From NCBI GenBank assembly GCA_016710885.1, contig JADJUC010000013.1, forward strand, positions 1 through 64,000: DNA of 64,000 nucleotides, read 5' to 3'. Source of the DNA: Candidatus Proximibacter danicus (GTDB taxonomy: Bacteria > Pseudomonadota > Gammaproteobacteria > Burkholderiales > Rhodocyclaceae). Below the pieces are notes generated by a model. It searched no databases. It worked only from the letters and a program-made list of their open reading frames with translations, and was not told where the DNA came from. Positions 9,098 to 17,400 of the stretch are shown here, one piece after another (the first letter of the stretch is position 1; each line of letters starts with the position of its first letter). Position numbers and translations under genes: made by a program.

Positions 9098-9644
9098 GTC
9101 ATCAGTGTCGCAGCGCACGATGTGGCGAACATTCCTCCGAGGCCGTGCTGAAACTGTCTTCGGCCCTCTCGGCCTTATCCTTTCCTCAATCGGTGCGCTC
9201 GCTTCAGTAGCTTTCTTGCTCATTGCAGCTTTTGATTCTCCCGGCTTTGCAGAGCTGCAGAAAATATCAGGCACGCTGACACGCACACCACAATTGATGC
9301 ACGCTGCGAAGCGCCCTCCATGGATTGAGATATATCTGGAGGGGAAAGCCAAGGTTTTGGCCGTTGAGGCACCCACGTCCTTGAAGGAGGAATTGGTGGG
9401 TGACGTACTATCTCTGTCATCGGGCACATCTATTACCGCATGGGTTCAGCCAGACCTTCGGAACAACTACCTCGTCGTTTGGCAACTCCACGGAACGCCG
9501 CAACCATTGGAATTCACTGACTTTGTGAAAGCTAACCGTACAGCTTGCTTACACTACGTAAAGTTCTCGGGGCTGTTTCTCGCTATCGGGCTAGTTTTCC
9601 TTTGGGTTGAAGTCATGGCGTGGCGCCGTCAGCGGGCCGTATAG
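9096..9644 (+). CDS. Membrane protein of unknown function, cassette 4
   Basis: This 182-residue ORF starts at GTG 9096, inside the last bases of attC 3; GTG 9105 or ATG 9120 are alternative starts. An N-terminal helix (LGLILSSIGALASVAFLLIA), an extracytoplasmic domain of about 100 residues and a C-terminal helix (FSGLFLAIGLVFLWVEVMAW) followed by RRQR predict a protein anchored at both ends. The layout resembles DUF3592-type membrane proteins, but no diagnostic motif is seen. Function is unknown. Confidence 0.7.
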   Translation: MSSVSQRTMWRTFLRGRAETVFGPLGLILSSIGALASVAFLLIAAFDSPGFAELQKISGTLTRTPQLMHAAKRPPWIEIYLEGKAKVLAVEAPTSLKEELVGDVLSLSSGTSITAWVQPDLRNNYLVVWQLHGTPQPLEFTDFVKANRTACLHYVKFSGLFLAIGLVFLWVEVMAWRRQRAV

Positions 9645-9665
9645 ATTGCCAATGAATAAGTTGCC

Positions 9666-9746
9666 ACCTAACATCCCAGTCAAACCGCGCCTTGTAGGCG
9701 CTTGGACGTGCCGCAAGCGGCACGCCATTTACTTTGCACGTTGGGC
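9666..9746 (+). repeat. attC: Integron attC site 4 (81 bp)
   Basis: R'' is ACCTAAC (9666-9672) and R' is GTTGGGC (9740-9746). It is almost the same sequence as attC 1 and attC 9, with a few substitutions in the first hairpin (CTTGTAGG instead of CTTGCAGG). Confidence 0.92.
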
Positions 9747-9752
9747 GTCAAA

Positions 9753-10067
9753 ATGACGGTTCTCTCTGTCGTCGCGTATGCGCTAATGATTGGCGGTCTT
9801 GCGACAGCAGTTGTCAGTCTGGATCGTTACTCCATGTTTATGACCAGGCTGCGCTTAGTAGAGCCGCGAAAAATTGGTGATTTGACGTTTGACGACACAG
9901 ATGGGTACTCAAAGCAAAATATGTTGGTTGGACAGTATTTCTGGCGAAAGGAATATCTCAACAGTAGTGACCCGACACTTCGTGCTTTGGGAGATTCAGT
10001 TCGCCAAACTCAGTTAATCGCAATAGCAGCGACGGCAGCCGGAATTGCTGTGAAAGCAATTGCTTAA
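9753..10067 (+). CDS. Small membrane protein, cassette 5
   Basis: This 104-residue protein starts at ATG 9753, six bases after the attC R' core. It has an N-terminal membrane helix (LSVVAYALMIGGLATAVVSL), a hydrophilic centre with DLTFDDTDGYSKQNM and FWRKEYLNSSDP, and a weakly hydrophobic C-terminal helix (LIAIAATAAGIAVKAIA). No family is recognised. In-frame sequence upstream of 9753 is translated attC and is excluded from the gene. Confidence 0.65.
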   Translation: MTVLSVVAYALMIGGLATAVVSLDRYSMFMTRLRLVEPRKIGDLTFDDTDGYSKQNMLVGQYFWRKEYLNSSDPTLRALGDSVRQTQLIAIAATAAGIAVKAIA

Positions 10068-10089
10068 CAATCACACCGCACGCCATGCC

Positions 10090-10170
10090 GCCCAACATCA
10101 CACTCAAACTCGCTCCCTTCGGTCGCTTGGACGCGCCGCAAGCGGCGCGCCATTTAGTTCAACGTTCGGC
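10090..10170 (+). repeat. attC: Integron attC site 5 (81 bp)
   Basis: R'' is GCCCAAC (10090-10096) and R' is GTTCGGC (10164-10170). It contains the hairpin GCGCCGC/GCGGCGC and is a near twin of attC 8 (11425), forming a second subfamily. Confidence 0.9.
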
Positions 10171-10508
10171 GGCGTTTCCCGCAGCACTTGCGCCCGCTGC
10201 CAATTTCTCTGCCGGCGCTGTGCATTCAGCGCCTTTGCGTACTCATTCCAATATTTCACCGCCTCGACAATCCGCCCCCGGTAAAAGTCCTGCGGAGGCA
10301 TGTAGAGCAAGCAGCCTTCGTTTGTCAGTCCATCCTGCGGGCCGAACTTCTCGCCGTTGCTGCACATCAGCACCTTTTCGATTGGGCCAGCCTTGAAGTC
10401 CGCGCTGTATTGCCACAGTTGCGCGTCTGCGCCACACACCGGGCACGGTTCAACGTGCGTCCCTGCCGGAAGCTCGCCCGGCTTGTACAGTTCCTTACCT
10501 TCTTTCAT
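10104..10508 (-). CDS. Cys-rich Lar-like protein, reverse-oriented cassette gene
   Basis: This 134-residue protein lies on the minus strand inside cassette 6, opposite to its neighbours. It contains HVEPCPVCGADAQLWQYS, a treble-clef-like CxxC, then VLMCSNGEKFGP and NEGCLLYMPP with further cysteines, and ends in AVKYWNEYAKAL. This CPxCG ... C ... WN order resembles Lar-family/restriction-alleviation-like zinc-ribbon proteins of phages; the assignment is tentative. ATG 10508 is chosen because it has an upstream GAAATGAAAG-type purine stretch and starts with charged residues. The last ~25 codons run into attC 5 and the stop sits within that site. Confidence 0.6.
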   Translation of the reverse strand: MKEGKELYKPGELPAGTHVEPCPVCGADAQLWQYSADFKAGPIEKVLMCSNGEKFGPQDGLTNEGCLLYMPPQDFYRGRIVEAVKYWNEYAKALNAQRRQRNWQRAQVLRETPPNVELNGAPLAARPSDRRERV

Positions 10509-10532
10509 TTCTCGCTCTCCGTGGGTTGCGCC

Positions 10533-10595
10533 GTCGAACATTCCGGTTCAGCAGATCGGCCCTCTCGGGCCTCCTGCTGACCTTCAGCGTTAGAA
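10533..10595 (+). repeat. attC: Integron attC site 6 (63 bp)
   Basis: R'' is GTCGAAC (10533-10539), which departs from the RYYYAAC consensus at one position. R' is GTTAGAA (10589-10595). The arms CAGCAG.../...CTGCTG and GGCCC/GGGCC fold together. It is short, like the classical 60-base elements. Confidence 0.8.
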
Positions 10596-10603
10596 CTCAC
10601 CAC

Positions 10604-10969
10604 ATGCGGCCTAGCCAAAGGAAAAATATTCATCGCAGTAAGACGCGCCTGACTCCGGCAGCAAAGCGCTTTCCCCTTCCTGCCATTCGGACATTGCTTG
10701 GTCACGCAGCCTGGGTCGGAGCATTCTTCGCAGGCTTCGCGTTTAGTTTTTATTTGGCGACGGCGTTCGTACGAAGTGTCTTGTATGGCCCAAGCTCTGC
10801 AGCTACTTTTCTACAAAACCCAAATGTCACCATTGGTGAGGGCGAGGCAATGTGGGGGCTGACGCTCGGCGCCATTGGAGCTGGGTGTGCTGCTATTTTT
10901 TCGCAAAAGCTTTTGGTTCGGTTTCGGGTGTTGTCACAGGATCAAGTAGATGCGACATGGAAAAGATAG
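10604..10969 (+). CDS. Small two-helix membrane protein, cassette 7
   Basis: This 121-residue protein starts at ATG 10604, nine bases after attC 6. A basic N-terminus (MRPSQRKNIHRSKTRL) precedes a first membrane helix (WVGAFFAGFAFSFYLATAFV), a short periplasmic loop and a second helix (GLTLGAIGAGCAAIF), with a charged cytosolic tail. Positively charged ends predict both termini in the cytoplasm. No known family is recognised. The stop is four bases before attC 7. Confidence 0.62.
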   Translation: MRPSQRKNIHRSKTRLTPAAKRFPLPAIRTLLGHAAWVGAFFAGFAFSFYLATAFVRSVLYGPSSAATFLQNPNVTIGEGEAMWGLTLGAIGAGCAAIFSQKLLVRFRVLSQDQVDATWKR

Positions 10970-10973
10970 TCCG

Positions 10974-11044
10974 TTCTAACCCTTCGCTTCAGTGGGACGC
11001 TACGCCGGCAAGCCGGCTTCGCGCCCTGAGCTTGCACGTTAGAG
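10974..11044 (+). repeat. attC: Integron attC site 7 (71 bp)
   Basis: R'' is TTCTAAC (10974-10980) and R' is GTTAGAG (11038-11044). The centre hairpin is GCCGGC/GCCGGC with a two-base loop. Its sequence is unlike the 81-bp families. Confidence 0.85.
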
Positions 11045-11050
11045 AGCATC

Positions 11051-11431
11051 ATGCGATTGCTTCAGCCAGTTCTTTTATTTTTTGGAGGCGCATCTATTGC
11101 GCTAGCTGCTTTGGCCGCATTTTTCCTGCACATGGGCGTGCTCAGCTCAGTTCCACCGCAGCAACAAATGGCACCCCTGCTGCAACTGGACCTCGAAGGA
11201 AAGATTCGTGGCGCTCAGGATCTCAATGGATTGAAGGCCGCCTGCCAAGTTGTAGCCGAGAGCTATCGTGCTGAGGCAACCTGCAAACAAGCGGCAGCAC
11301 TAACTCCAAACAAAGTGGCCACCTATGCTCTATGGGTATGTGTCATATGGTGTGCGCTTTCGGCGTTCGTCTTCCTTTGGGCATTTCTTGCTGCCCACCG
11401 AAACCGAGAAGGTCATGACAATGCTCTCTAA
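11051..11431 (+). CDS. Membrane protein of unknown function, cassette 8
   Basis: This 126-residue protein starts at ATG 11051, six bases after attC 7. An N-terminal helix (LLFFGGASIALAALAAFFL), an extracytoplasmic part with two cysteines (ACQVVAESYRAEATCKQ) that could form a disulfide, and a C-terminal helix (YALWVCVIWCALSAFVFLWAFL) are seen. The stop codon TAA lies inside the R'' core of attC 8. No family is recognised. Confidence 0.68.
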   Translation: MRLLQPVLLFFGGASIALAALAAFFLHMGVLSSVPPQQQMAPLLQLDLEGKIRGAQDLNGLKAACQVVAESYRAEATCKQAAALTPNKVATYALWVCVIWCALSAFVFLWAFLAAHRNREGHDNAL

Positions 11432-11506
11432 CATCGCACTCAAAATCGCTCCCTTCGGTCGCTTGGACGCGCCGCAAGCGGCGCGCCATTTAGTTCAACG
11501 TTATGC
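11425..11506 (+). repeat. attC: Integron attC site 8 (82 bp)
   Basis: R'' is CTCTAAC (11425-11431) and R' is GTTATGC (11500-11506). It contains GCGCCGC/GCGGCGC as in attC 5. The R' core supplies the start codon of the next cassette gene. Confidence 0.9.
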
Positions 11507-11865
11507 AGCCAGTTGAAATCGCTCCAGAGTTGGAAGCTGTTGTTGTTGCCGTCGCAACGGAGCGCGGCTGTCGAGTTGCGCGTGACACACACTACGACGC
11601 ATTCAACATTGAACTACAGTGGTGGTCAGGTAACTGCCTGCATCGCATTGACTTTCAACCATATCCAGAGGCTCACGTAGTTGTTACTGCACTTGCAGAC
11701 ACATTCCCAGTTATGGGCAAACTGCTTTGCGTTTTGCGAAAGGTCGTGCCGATGTTTCCCTACCTCGCAAAAACAGAATCCACGGCACTCGGAACGCTTT
11801 ACCCCCCATTCAATTCAGAGCATCTCCGCAAGGAAATTGAGGGCTATGTTTGCAAAGCTGCATAA
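11503..11865 (+). CDS. Soluble protein of unknown function, cassette 9
   Basis: This 120-residue protein starts at the ATG inside the attC 8 R' core. It has no signal peptide or clear membrane helix. It reads as an alpha/beta protein: VAVATERGCRVARDTHYDAF, then the strand-like IELQWWSGNCLHRIDFQPYP and VVVTALADTFPVMGKLLC. No family is recognised. The stop (TAA 11863-11865) lies within the R'' core of attC 9, so the gene fills its cassette completely. Confidence 0.68.
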   Translation: MQPVEIAPELEAVVVAVATERGCRVARDTHYDAFNIELQWWSGNCLHRIDFQPYPEAHVVVTALADTFPVMGKLLCVLRKVVPMFPYLAKTESTALGTLYPPFNSEHLRKEIEGYVCKAA

Positions 11866-11940
11866 CATTCCAGTCAAACCGCGCCTTGCAGGCGCTTGGA
11901 CGTGCCGCAAGCGGCACGCCATTTACTTTGCACGTTGAAC
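11860..11940 (+). repeat. attC: Integron attC site 9 (81 bp), last of the array
   Basis: R'' is GCATAAC (11860-11866) and R' is GTTGAAC (11934-11940). It is a near copy of attC 1 and attC 4. No further cassette follows: 11941-12081 holds no convincing gene, and the fadD terminator begins at 12082. Confidence 0.9.
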
Positions 11941-12081
11941 GTCTGGTTTTCCAAAGCACCAAGGACAGCTCGGGGTCGATTTGAGACAGGCGAGCAAGCT
12001 GCGTCTCATTGAATGCCCGGCACTCTTCCCTGCCGCCGCAGGAAACGCGACGATCCATCGCGGATAGCGAAACCACAAACA

Positions 12082-12107
12082 AAAAGGCCGGGATAACCCG
12101 GCCTTTT
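12082..12107 (-). terminator. Rho-independent terminator, fadD (bidirectional)
   Basis: AAAAGGCCGGG and CCCGGCCTTTT form an 11-bp perfect stem with loop ATAA. T-tracts exist on both strands, so it can stop fadD transcription and also transcripts leaving the cassette array. Confidence 0.9.
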
Positions 12108-12126
12108 GCTTGATACCCGCTGAAGA

Positions 12127-13797
12127 TCAGGCTTTTGCGCCATCCTTCAGCATGCGGCGCAGGATCTTGCCGACGTTGGTCTTCGGCAGTTCGGTGCGGA
12201 ACTCGATGTGCGACGGCACCTTGTAGCCAGTCAGGTTGTCGCGACAGTGGGCGATGAGCGCTTCCGGCGTCAGGTTCGGGTCCTTCTTGACGACAAAGAT
12301 CTTCACCGCTTCGCCCGACTTCTCGTCTACCACACCAACGGCCGCGACTTCCATCACGCCCGGGTGCATGGCCACCACGTCTTCCACTTCGTTCGGGTAA
12401 ACGTTAAAGCCGGAAACCAGGATCATGTCTTTCTTGCGGTCGACGATGCGGAAGAAGCCGTTGTCGTCCATGACAGCTACGTCGCCGGTGAGCAGGAAGC
12501 CATCTGGCCGGAGGACCTTGTCGGTTTCGTCCTGGCGGTTGTAGTAGCCCTTCATGACTTGCGGCCCGCGCACGCAGAGTTCGCCGGGCTGGCCGTGCGC
12601 CACTTCGGCACCGGCGTCATCGACGACGATCACTTCGGTGGAGGAGATCGGCAGGCCGATGGAGCCGTTGTAGTCCTTCAGCGTCAGCGGGTTGATGGTC
12701 GCTGCCGGCGAGGTTTCGGTCAGGCCGTAGGCTTCGATCAGCGGCTTGCCGGTCACCTGTTTCCATTTGTCTGCAACCGCCTTCTGCACAGCCATGCCGC
12801 CACCCAGCGTGACCTTCAGCGACGAGAAATCGAGCGCACAGAACTGCTCGTTGTTGAGCAGTGCATTGAACAGGGTGTTCACTCCGGTGATGACGCTGAA
12901 CTTGTGCTTGGCAAGTTCGGCAGCAAAGCCGGGAATGTCGCGCGGGTTGGCGATCAGCACGTTCTTGGCACCGATCTGGAAGAAGGTGAAGCAGTTCGCG
13001 GTGAGCGCGAAGATGTGATACAGCGGCAGCGCGGTGATGATGGTTTCCTGGCCTTCGCTGATCGCCGGCTTGATCCAGGCATAGGCCTGCAGCACGTTGC
13101 CGACGATGTTGCGGTGGATCAGCATGGCGCCCTTGGAAACGCCGGTGGTGCCACCGGTGTATTGCAGGAAGGCGAGGTCTTCCTGGGTGATCTCGACCTT
13201 CTTGAAATCAGCCCCGGCGCCCTTGGAAAGCACCGAATTCAGCGACACGGCCTTGGGCAGGCTGTAGTGCGGCACCAGCTTTTTCACGTACTTGACGACG
13301 AAGTTGACGATGGTGCCCTTGAGGCCGCCCAGCATGTCGCCCATCTTGGTCAGCACCACATGCTTGACCGGCGTCTTGGCCAGCACTTCTTCGAGCGTGG
13401 CGGCAAAGTTCTCCATGATGACGATGACGTCGGCACCGGAGTCCTTGAGTTGGTGTTCGAGTTCGCGCGGGGTGTAGAGCGGGTTGACGTTGACCACGAC
13501 ATAGCCGGCACGCAGCACCCCGAACATGCACACCGGGTATTGCAGGGTGTTCGGCATCATCAGGGCCACGCGGGCGCCCTTCGGCAGTTTCACTACCGAC
13601 TGCAGCCAGGCGGCGAAGTCGCGTGAGAGGCGGTCAACGTCGCCGTAGGTGAGTTCCACGCCCATGCTGACGTAGGCGACCTTGTCGCGGTATTTGGCGA
13701 CGCCCTGCTCGAACATGTCGGCAAGCGACGAATAGGTATTCAGGTCGATCTCTGCGGGAACGCCTTCGGGATAGCTTTTCAGCCAGATTTTGTCCAT
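12127..13797 (-). CDS. fadD: Long-chain fatty-acid-CoA ligase
   Basis: This 556-residue AMP-forming acyl-CoA synthetase activates long-chain fatty acids with ATP and CoA at the inner membrane, feeding beta-oxidation. The ATP/AMP motif YTGGTTGVSKGAM lies near residues 210-222. EAYGLTETSPAATINP is the A5 motif, followed by LLTGDVAVMDDNGFFRIVDR and KKDMILVSGFNVYPNEVED (the fatty-acid synthetase signature). The C-terminal LPKTNVGKILRRML carries the catalytic Lys. Length is normal. A perfect AAGGAGG lies six bases before the ATG at 13797. It is alone in its transcription unit, with a terminator just downstream. Confidence 0.95.
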   Translation of the reverse strand: MDKIWLKSYPEGVPAEIDLNTYSSLADMFEQGVAKYRDKVAYVSMGVELTYGDVDRLSRDFAAWLQSVVKLPKGARVALMMPNTLQYPVCMFGVLRAGYVVVNVNPLYTPRELEHQLKDSGADVIVIMENFAATLEEVLAKTPVKHVVLTKMGDMLGGLKGTIVNFVVKYVKKLVPHYSLPKAVSLNSVLSKGAGADFKKVEITQEDLAFLQYTGGTTGVSKGAMLIHRNIVGNVLQAYAWIKPAISEGQETIITALPLYHIFALTANCFTFFQIGAKNVLIANPRDIPGFAAELAKHKFSVITGVNTLFNALLNNEQFCALDFSSLKVTLGGGMAVQKAVADKWKQVTGKPLIEAYGLTETSPAATINPLTLKDYNGSIGLPISSTEVIVVDDAGAEVAHGQPGELCVRGPQVMKGYYNRQDETDKVLRPDGFLLTGDVAVMDDNGFFRIVDRKKDMILVSGFNVYPNEVEDVVAMHPGVMEVAAVGVVDEKSGEAVKIFVVKKDPNLTPEALIAHCRDNLTGYKVPSHIEFRTELPKTNVGKILRRMLKDGAKA

Positions 13798-13898
13798 ATG
13801 TCCTCCTTAAGGATATGTCTTGCAGATTATTGATATTTTCGGGGCCGTTATGTTTTTAGTGCGCGGTCCCCGCTTGGTGAAAATTGCCGGTCGCCGAT

Positions 13899-14351
13899 TC
13901 AGATTTGAACCTGCTCACCGTCCGGCCAGTTACGAATGTAGCTCTTGAGCATCTTGTTCTCGAAGCTCTGCTCTTCGAGAACCGCCTTGGCGACATCGAG
14001 AAAAGAGATCACCCCCTGCAGGACGCCACCTTCCATCACCGGCAGATAGCGGGAATGCTTGCTGATCATCAGGCGACGCAATTCGTCGACGGGCATTGCC
14101 GGCGGCACGGTGACAGGATCACGGACCATGACCGCCTCAACGGTAACGCCGTCAAGCTTGCCCTTGTGGGTATTCACTGCTTGCAGCACTTCGCGGAAGG
14201 TGAGCATACCGACCATCTTGCCGCCACCCATGACGACCAGCGAACCGACATCTTGCTCGGCCATGGCGGTAATGGCTTCCGTCAGCAGCTCGTTTGGTGT
14301 CGCCGTGAATAGCGTCGTACCCTTGACGCGAAGGATTTCCCGCACTTCCAT
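13899..14351 (-). CDS. CBS-domain protein
   Basis: This 150-residue protein consists of a CBS pair with no other domain. The first CBS lies around residues 8-60 (PNELLTEAITAMAEQDVGSL, then MVGMLTFREVLQAV). The second is around 75-130 (VMVRDPVTVPPAMPVDELRR, then YLPVMEGGVLQGVISFLDVA). Such stand-alone pairs bind adenine nucleotides and act as energy or redox sensors; the partner is unknown. It is about 100 bases upstream of fadD on the same strand, but with its own spacing, so co-transcription is uncertain. Confidence 0.85.
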   Translation of the reverse strand: MEVREILRVKGTTLFTATPNELLTEAITAMAEQDVGSLVVMGGGKMVGMLTFREVLQAVNTHKGKLDGVTVEAVMVRDPVTVPPAMPVDELRRLMISKHSRYLPVMEGGVLQGVISFLDVAKAVLEEQSFENKMLKSYIRNWPDGEQVQI

Positions 14352-14488
14352 CTTGCTTCCCCTGTTGCCGACATCGCCGATGCCGACATGAAATTAATCA
14401 GCTAATTATATTGACGCAATGTGGCTGACGTAGCGGCCTTTTTGCCCTGCGATGCTATCTGATATGTGTGCTTTTCGGAAGGGCTGTA

Positions 14489-17400
14489 CTAGGTAGCGAC
14501 CTCTACTATCGAGGCATCAGCAAAAATCAGGGCTCCACGCACCGGTTTCGAGCTAAAAATCGTCGCCACGGCACGGCAATAACCGGCCACTTGGGCATGG
14601 TATTCGTCGATGCGTGCGGTATCGCTGCCCGAACTTTTGTAATCCAGCACCCAGAAGGCTTCGACATCCTCGACCAGGCGGTCCATGCGGCAGACGGCGC
14701 CGGTTTCATCGGTGATTTCCATCTCGTTCCAGGCCCGCAGGTAGCAGGCCGGATTGAGGAAGCGCCGCAAGGCCGGCGCCGTCAGCAGGCGCTCGGCCAC
14801 CGGCCGCACCCGCGCCAGTTCGCCGTCGGTATAGCCCATGCCGCGCCACCAGCCCTCTTCTTCGCGACGCTCGATCCGGCTTTCGGTCCGCCTTTCGAGC
14901 AGCGCATGCAGCAGGATGCCGAAGCGGGCGGCGGCATCCAGAGGCTCACGGAGTTCGCCGACCGCCGGCACGGGCAAGTCAGCCGCGAGCGGCCGGCTGC
15001 CAGCGGCGCCGGCCGCAGCAACTTTGCCCTCGGACAGCACCTCCCCATGGGCGCAGGCATCTTCTCCGCCCAGACGGCCAAGCGCAGCCTGCAGCCGCGA
15101 ATAGGCAGTGACGGCTTCGCCCTTGCGGCTGTTGCTGATGCCGCTGGCAAAGAACAGTTGGCGAGCGCGGGTCACGGCAACATAGAGCAGGTTGAGTTCC
15201 TCGCGCTCGGCAGCGGCAGCCTCGGCCTCGAACAGCGGGGAGCGCGAGGCACCGCGTTCCTCCTTGCGGCCGACGAAGGAGAAGTGGCAAGGCGCAGGCG
15301 CTTCCGGTTGCCAATCGACCAGCACATCCCAGGCCTTGTCGGCCGGCGGCGTGGCGTTGGCGTCAAGCAGCCAGACCAGCGGCGCTTCCAGGCCCTTGGC
15401 GCCGTGGATGGTCAGGATGCGCACGCGGCCATCGGCGGCGACGACTTCATCGGCAGCCAGTTCGCCTTCGTCTGGCGCATCGTCACCCTCGGCGGCACGC
15501 AGCGCCTTCAGCTCGTCGATGAAGCGCGGCAGGCTGGGATAGCGCCCGCCATCGAGGTCGAGCGCCAGCAACAGCAAGGCTTCGAGGTTGGCCAGCGCGG
15601 CTGCGCGCCGGGCCTCCGGCACGGCCAGGCGGTAGCGGGCCGGCACTTCGCCCTGATGGTAGATACGGTCGAGCAAGTCATGGGCCGGCAGCAGGGCGGC
15701 GGCTTCGATCCAGGCCTCGACCAAGGCGGCAGCCCGGCACAGGCGGGCGCTGCAACCCTGCTCCACCGCTGCCTGCAAGCGCTTGTGCCAGCCAGCTTCC
15801 GGGCGTGCCGCCAACTGCAGCAGGTCTTCATCGCTGCAGGCGAAAATCGGCGACTTGAGCGCGTGCGCCAGTTGCAGGTCGGCAGCGGGCGTCACCAGGA
15901 AGGTCAGCAGCGCAACGACATCGCGCACTTCCAGCGAATCGAGCAGGCCGCCGCGCGAGGCGGCGGTGAACGGAATGCCGGCGGCGGCCAGCGCCTGTTC
16001 GTAGGTGGCAATCTGTGTCCGCGTGCGCACCAGCAGCAGCACATCGCCGTAGCGCAGGGGGCGCTCGATTTCAGACCTTCCCTGGCGCTCGCGAATCCGC
16101 GTGCGACCGAACATGTCGCCGAGGCGCCGGGCCAGGGCTTCGGCTTCGCGCTGGCGTCGCTGCTCGACGCGTTCAAGCGCCGGCTTGTGCAGCGGGTCGC
16201 GCAACTTTTCGGAAAGCGGGGCTTCTTCTGCTTCTTCATCGGCTGCAAACAGCGGCAACAGCTCCACCCTGCCCGGCAAGCCTTCGGCCAGCGAGCTTTG
16301 CGTGCGGAAGGGCTGGAACGCCGCTTCGTCGGCAAAGAGGGCGTTGACTACCTCGACGATCGCCGGCGCATTGCGCCGGGTCTGGTCCTGCGTCAGACGC
16401 ACCGCCGCGAAATGACGGGCGAGGAAATCGGCGGCCGTGGCGAACAGGCGCGGTTCGGCACGGCGGAAGCGATAGATCGACTGTTTCGGATCGCCGACGA
16501 GGAACACCGAGGGACGCGCGGCATCGGTATAAGCCTCCAGCCAGGCGAGCAGAATCTGCCATTGCAACGGGTTGGTGTCCTGAAATTCGTCGAGCAGTAC
16601 ATGGCGGTAGCGCGCATCGAGCCGGGCCTGGATGAAGGCGGCGCTGGCCTCGTCCTGCAGCAGTTGCAGCACCCGCCACTCGGCATCGACAAAATCAATC
16701 TGCCGGCGCTCGGCCTTGAAGGCCTCCAGATGCTGCAGGAAGGCGTGATGTACGGTCAGCGCGTCGCGGTTGAAGGCGAGGTTGCGCGCCTCCTGCAATT
16801 GGCCGAGACAGTCCAGCACACGCGCACCAAGCGCGGCATGCAGGTCGAGGAAGCGCTGCGCACCGTCGCTGCCAAAACGCTTGTCCAGTGTCTTCGAGGG
16901 TTTGCGCGAGCGCAGTGTGCCTTTCTCGGTCAGCAACACCGGCGCCAGTTTTTGCAGCCGCGCTTCCGGATCGAGCTGCCCGATGGCGGCGGACAACTGC
17001 GCGGCAAAGGCTTGGTCGCTGTCCAGTTCGCTGGCTTCGAGCAGGCCGAGATAGGCCTGGAAATCCAGTTCCCAGCCCGGGGCAAAAAGCGAGGCCAGCG
17101 CCTGCGCTTCATCGACCACGCCAAAAAGATCGGCCAACTCATCGACGACGGCAGCCACCGGCGCCTCGTGCCGCCCGGCATGCGCCATCGCATGTGCCAA
17201 CCACTCCGCCCGCCGCGCCATGCCGCGGCGCACCAGGGTCTTGGTGCTGGCCAGCCCGATCCCGGCGAGCAGGCGGACGAAGGCTTGTGCCGCTTCGCCC
17301 GCGGGTTCGCGCTGCAGGCGCCTGGCAAAGGATTGCCACAATTCCTCGAAGCGGCGCGAGCCGTCATCGGCCAGCGTGGTACCGGCCAGGTTGGCCGACA

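Noticed and set aside
7713..11940. CRISPR array
   Set aside because: The repeated units are 63-90 bp, imperfect, folded and separated by whole genes; they are attC sites.
11941..12081. Minus-strand ORF running from 12082 back through attC 9
   Set aside because: It has no recognisable motif and is read through the recombination site; at most a remnant.
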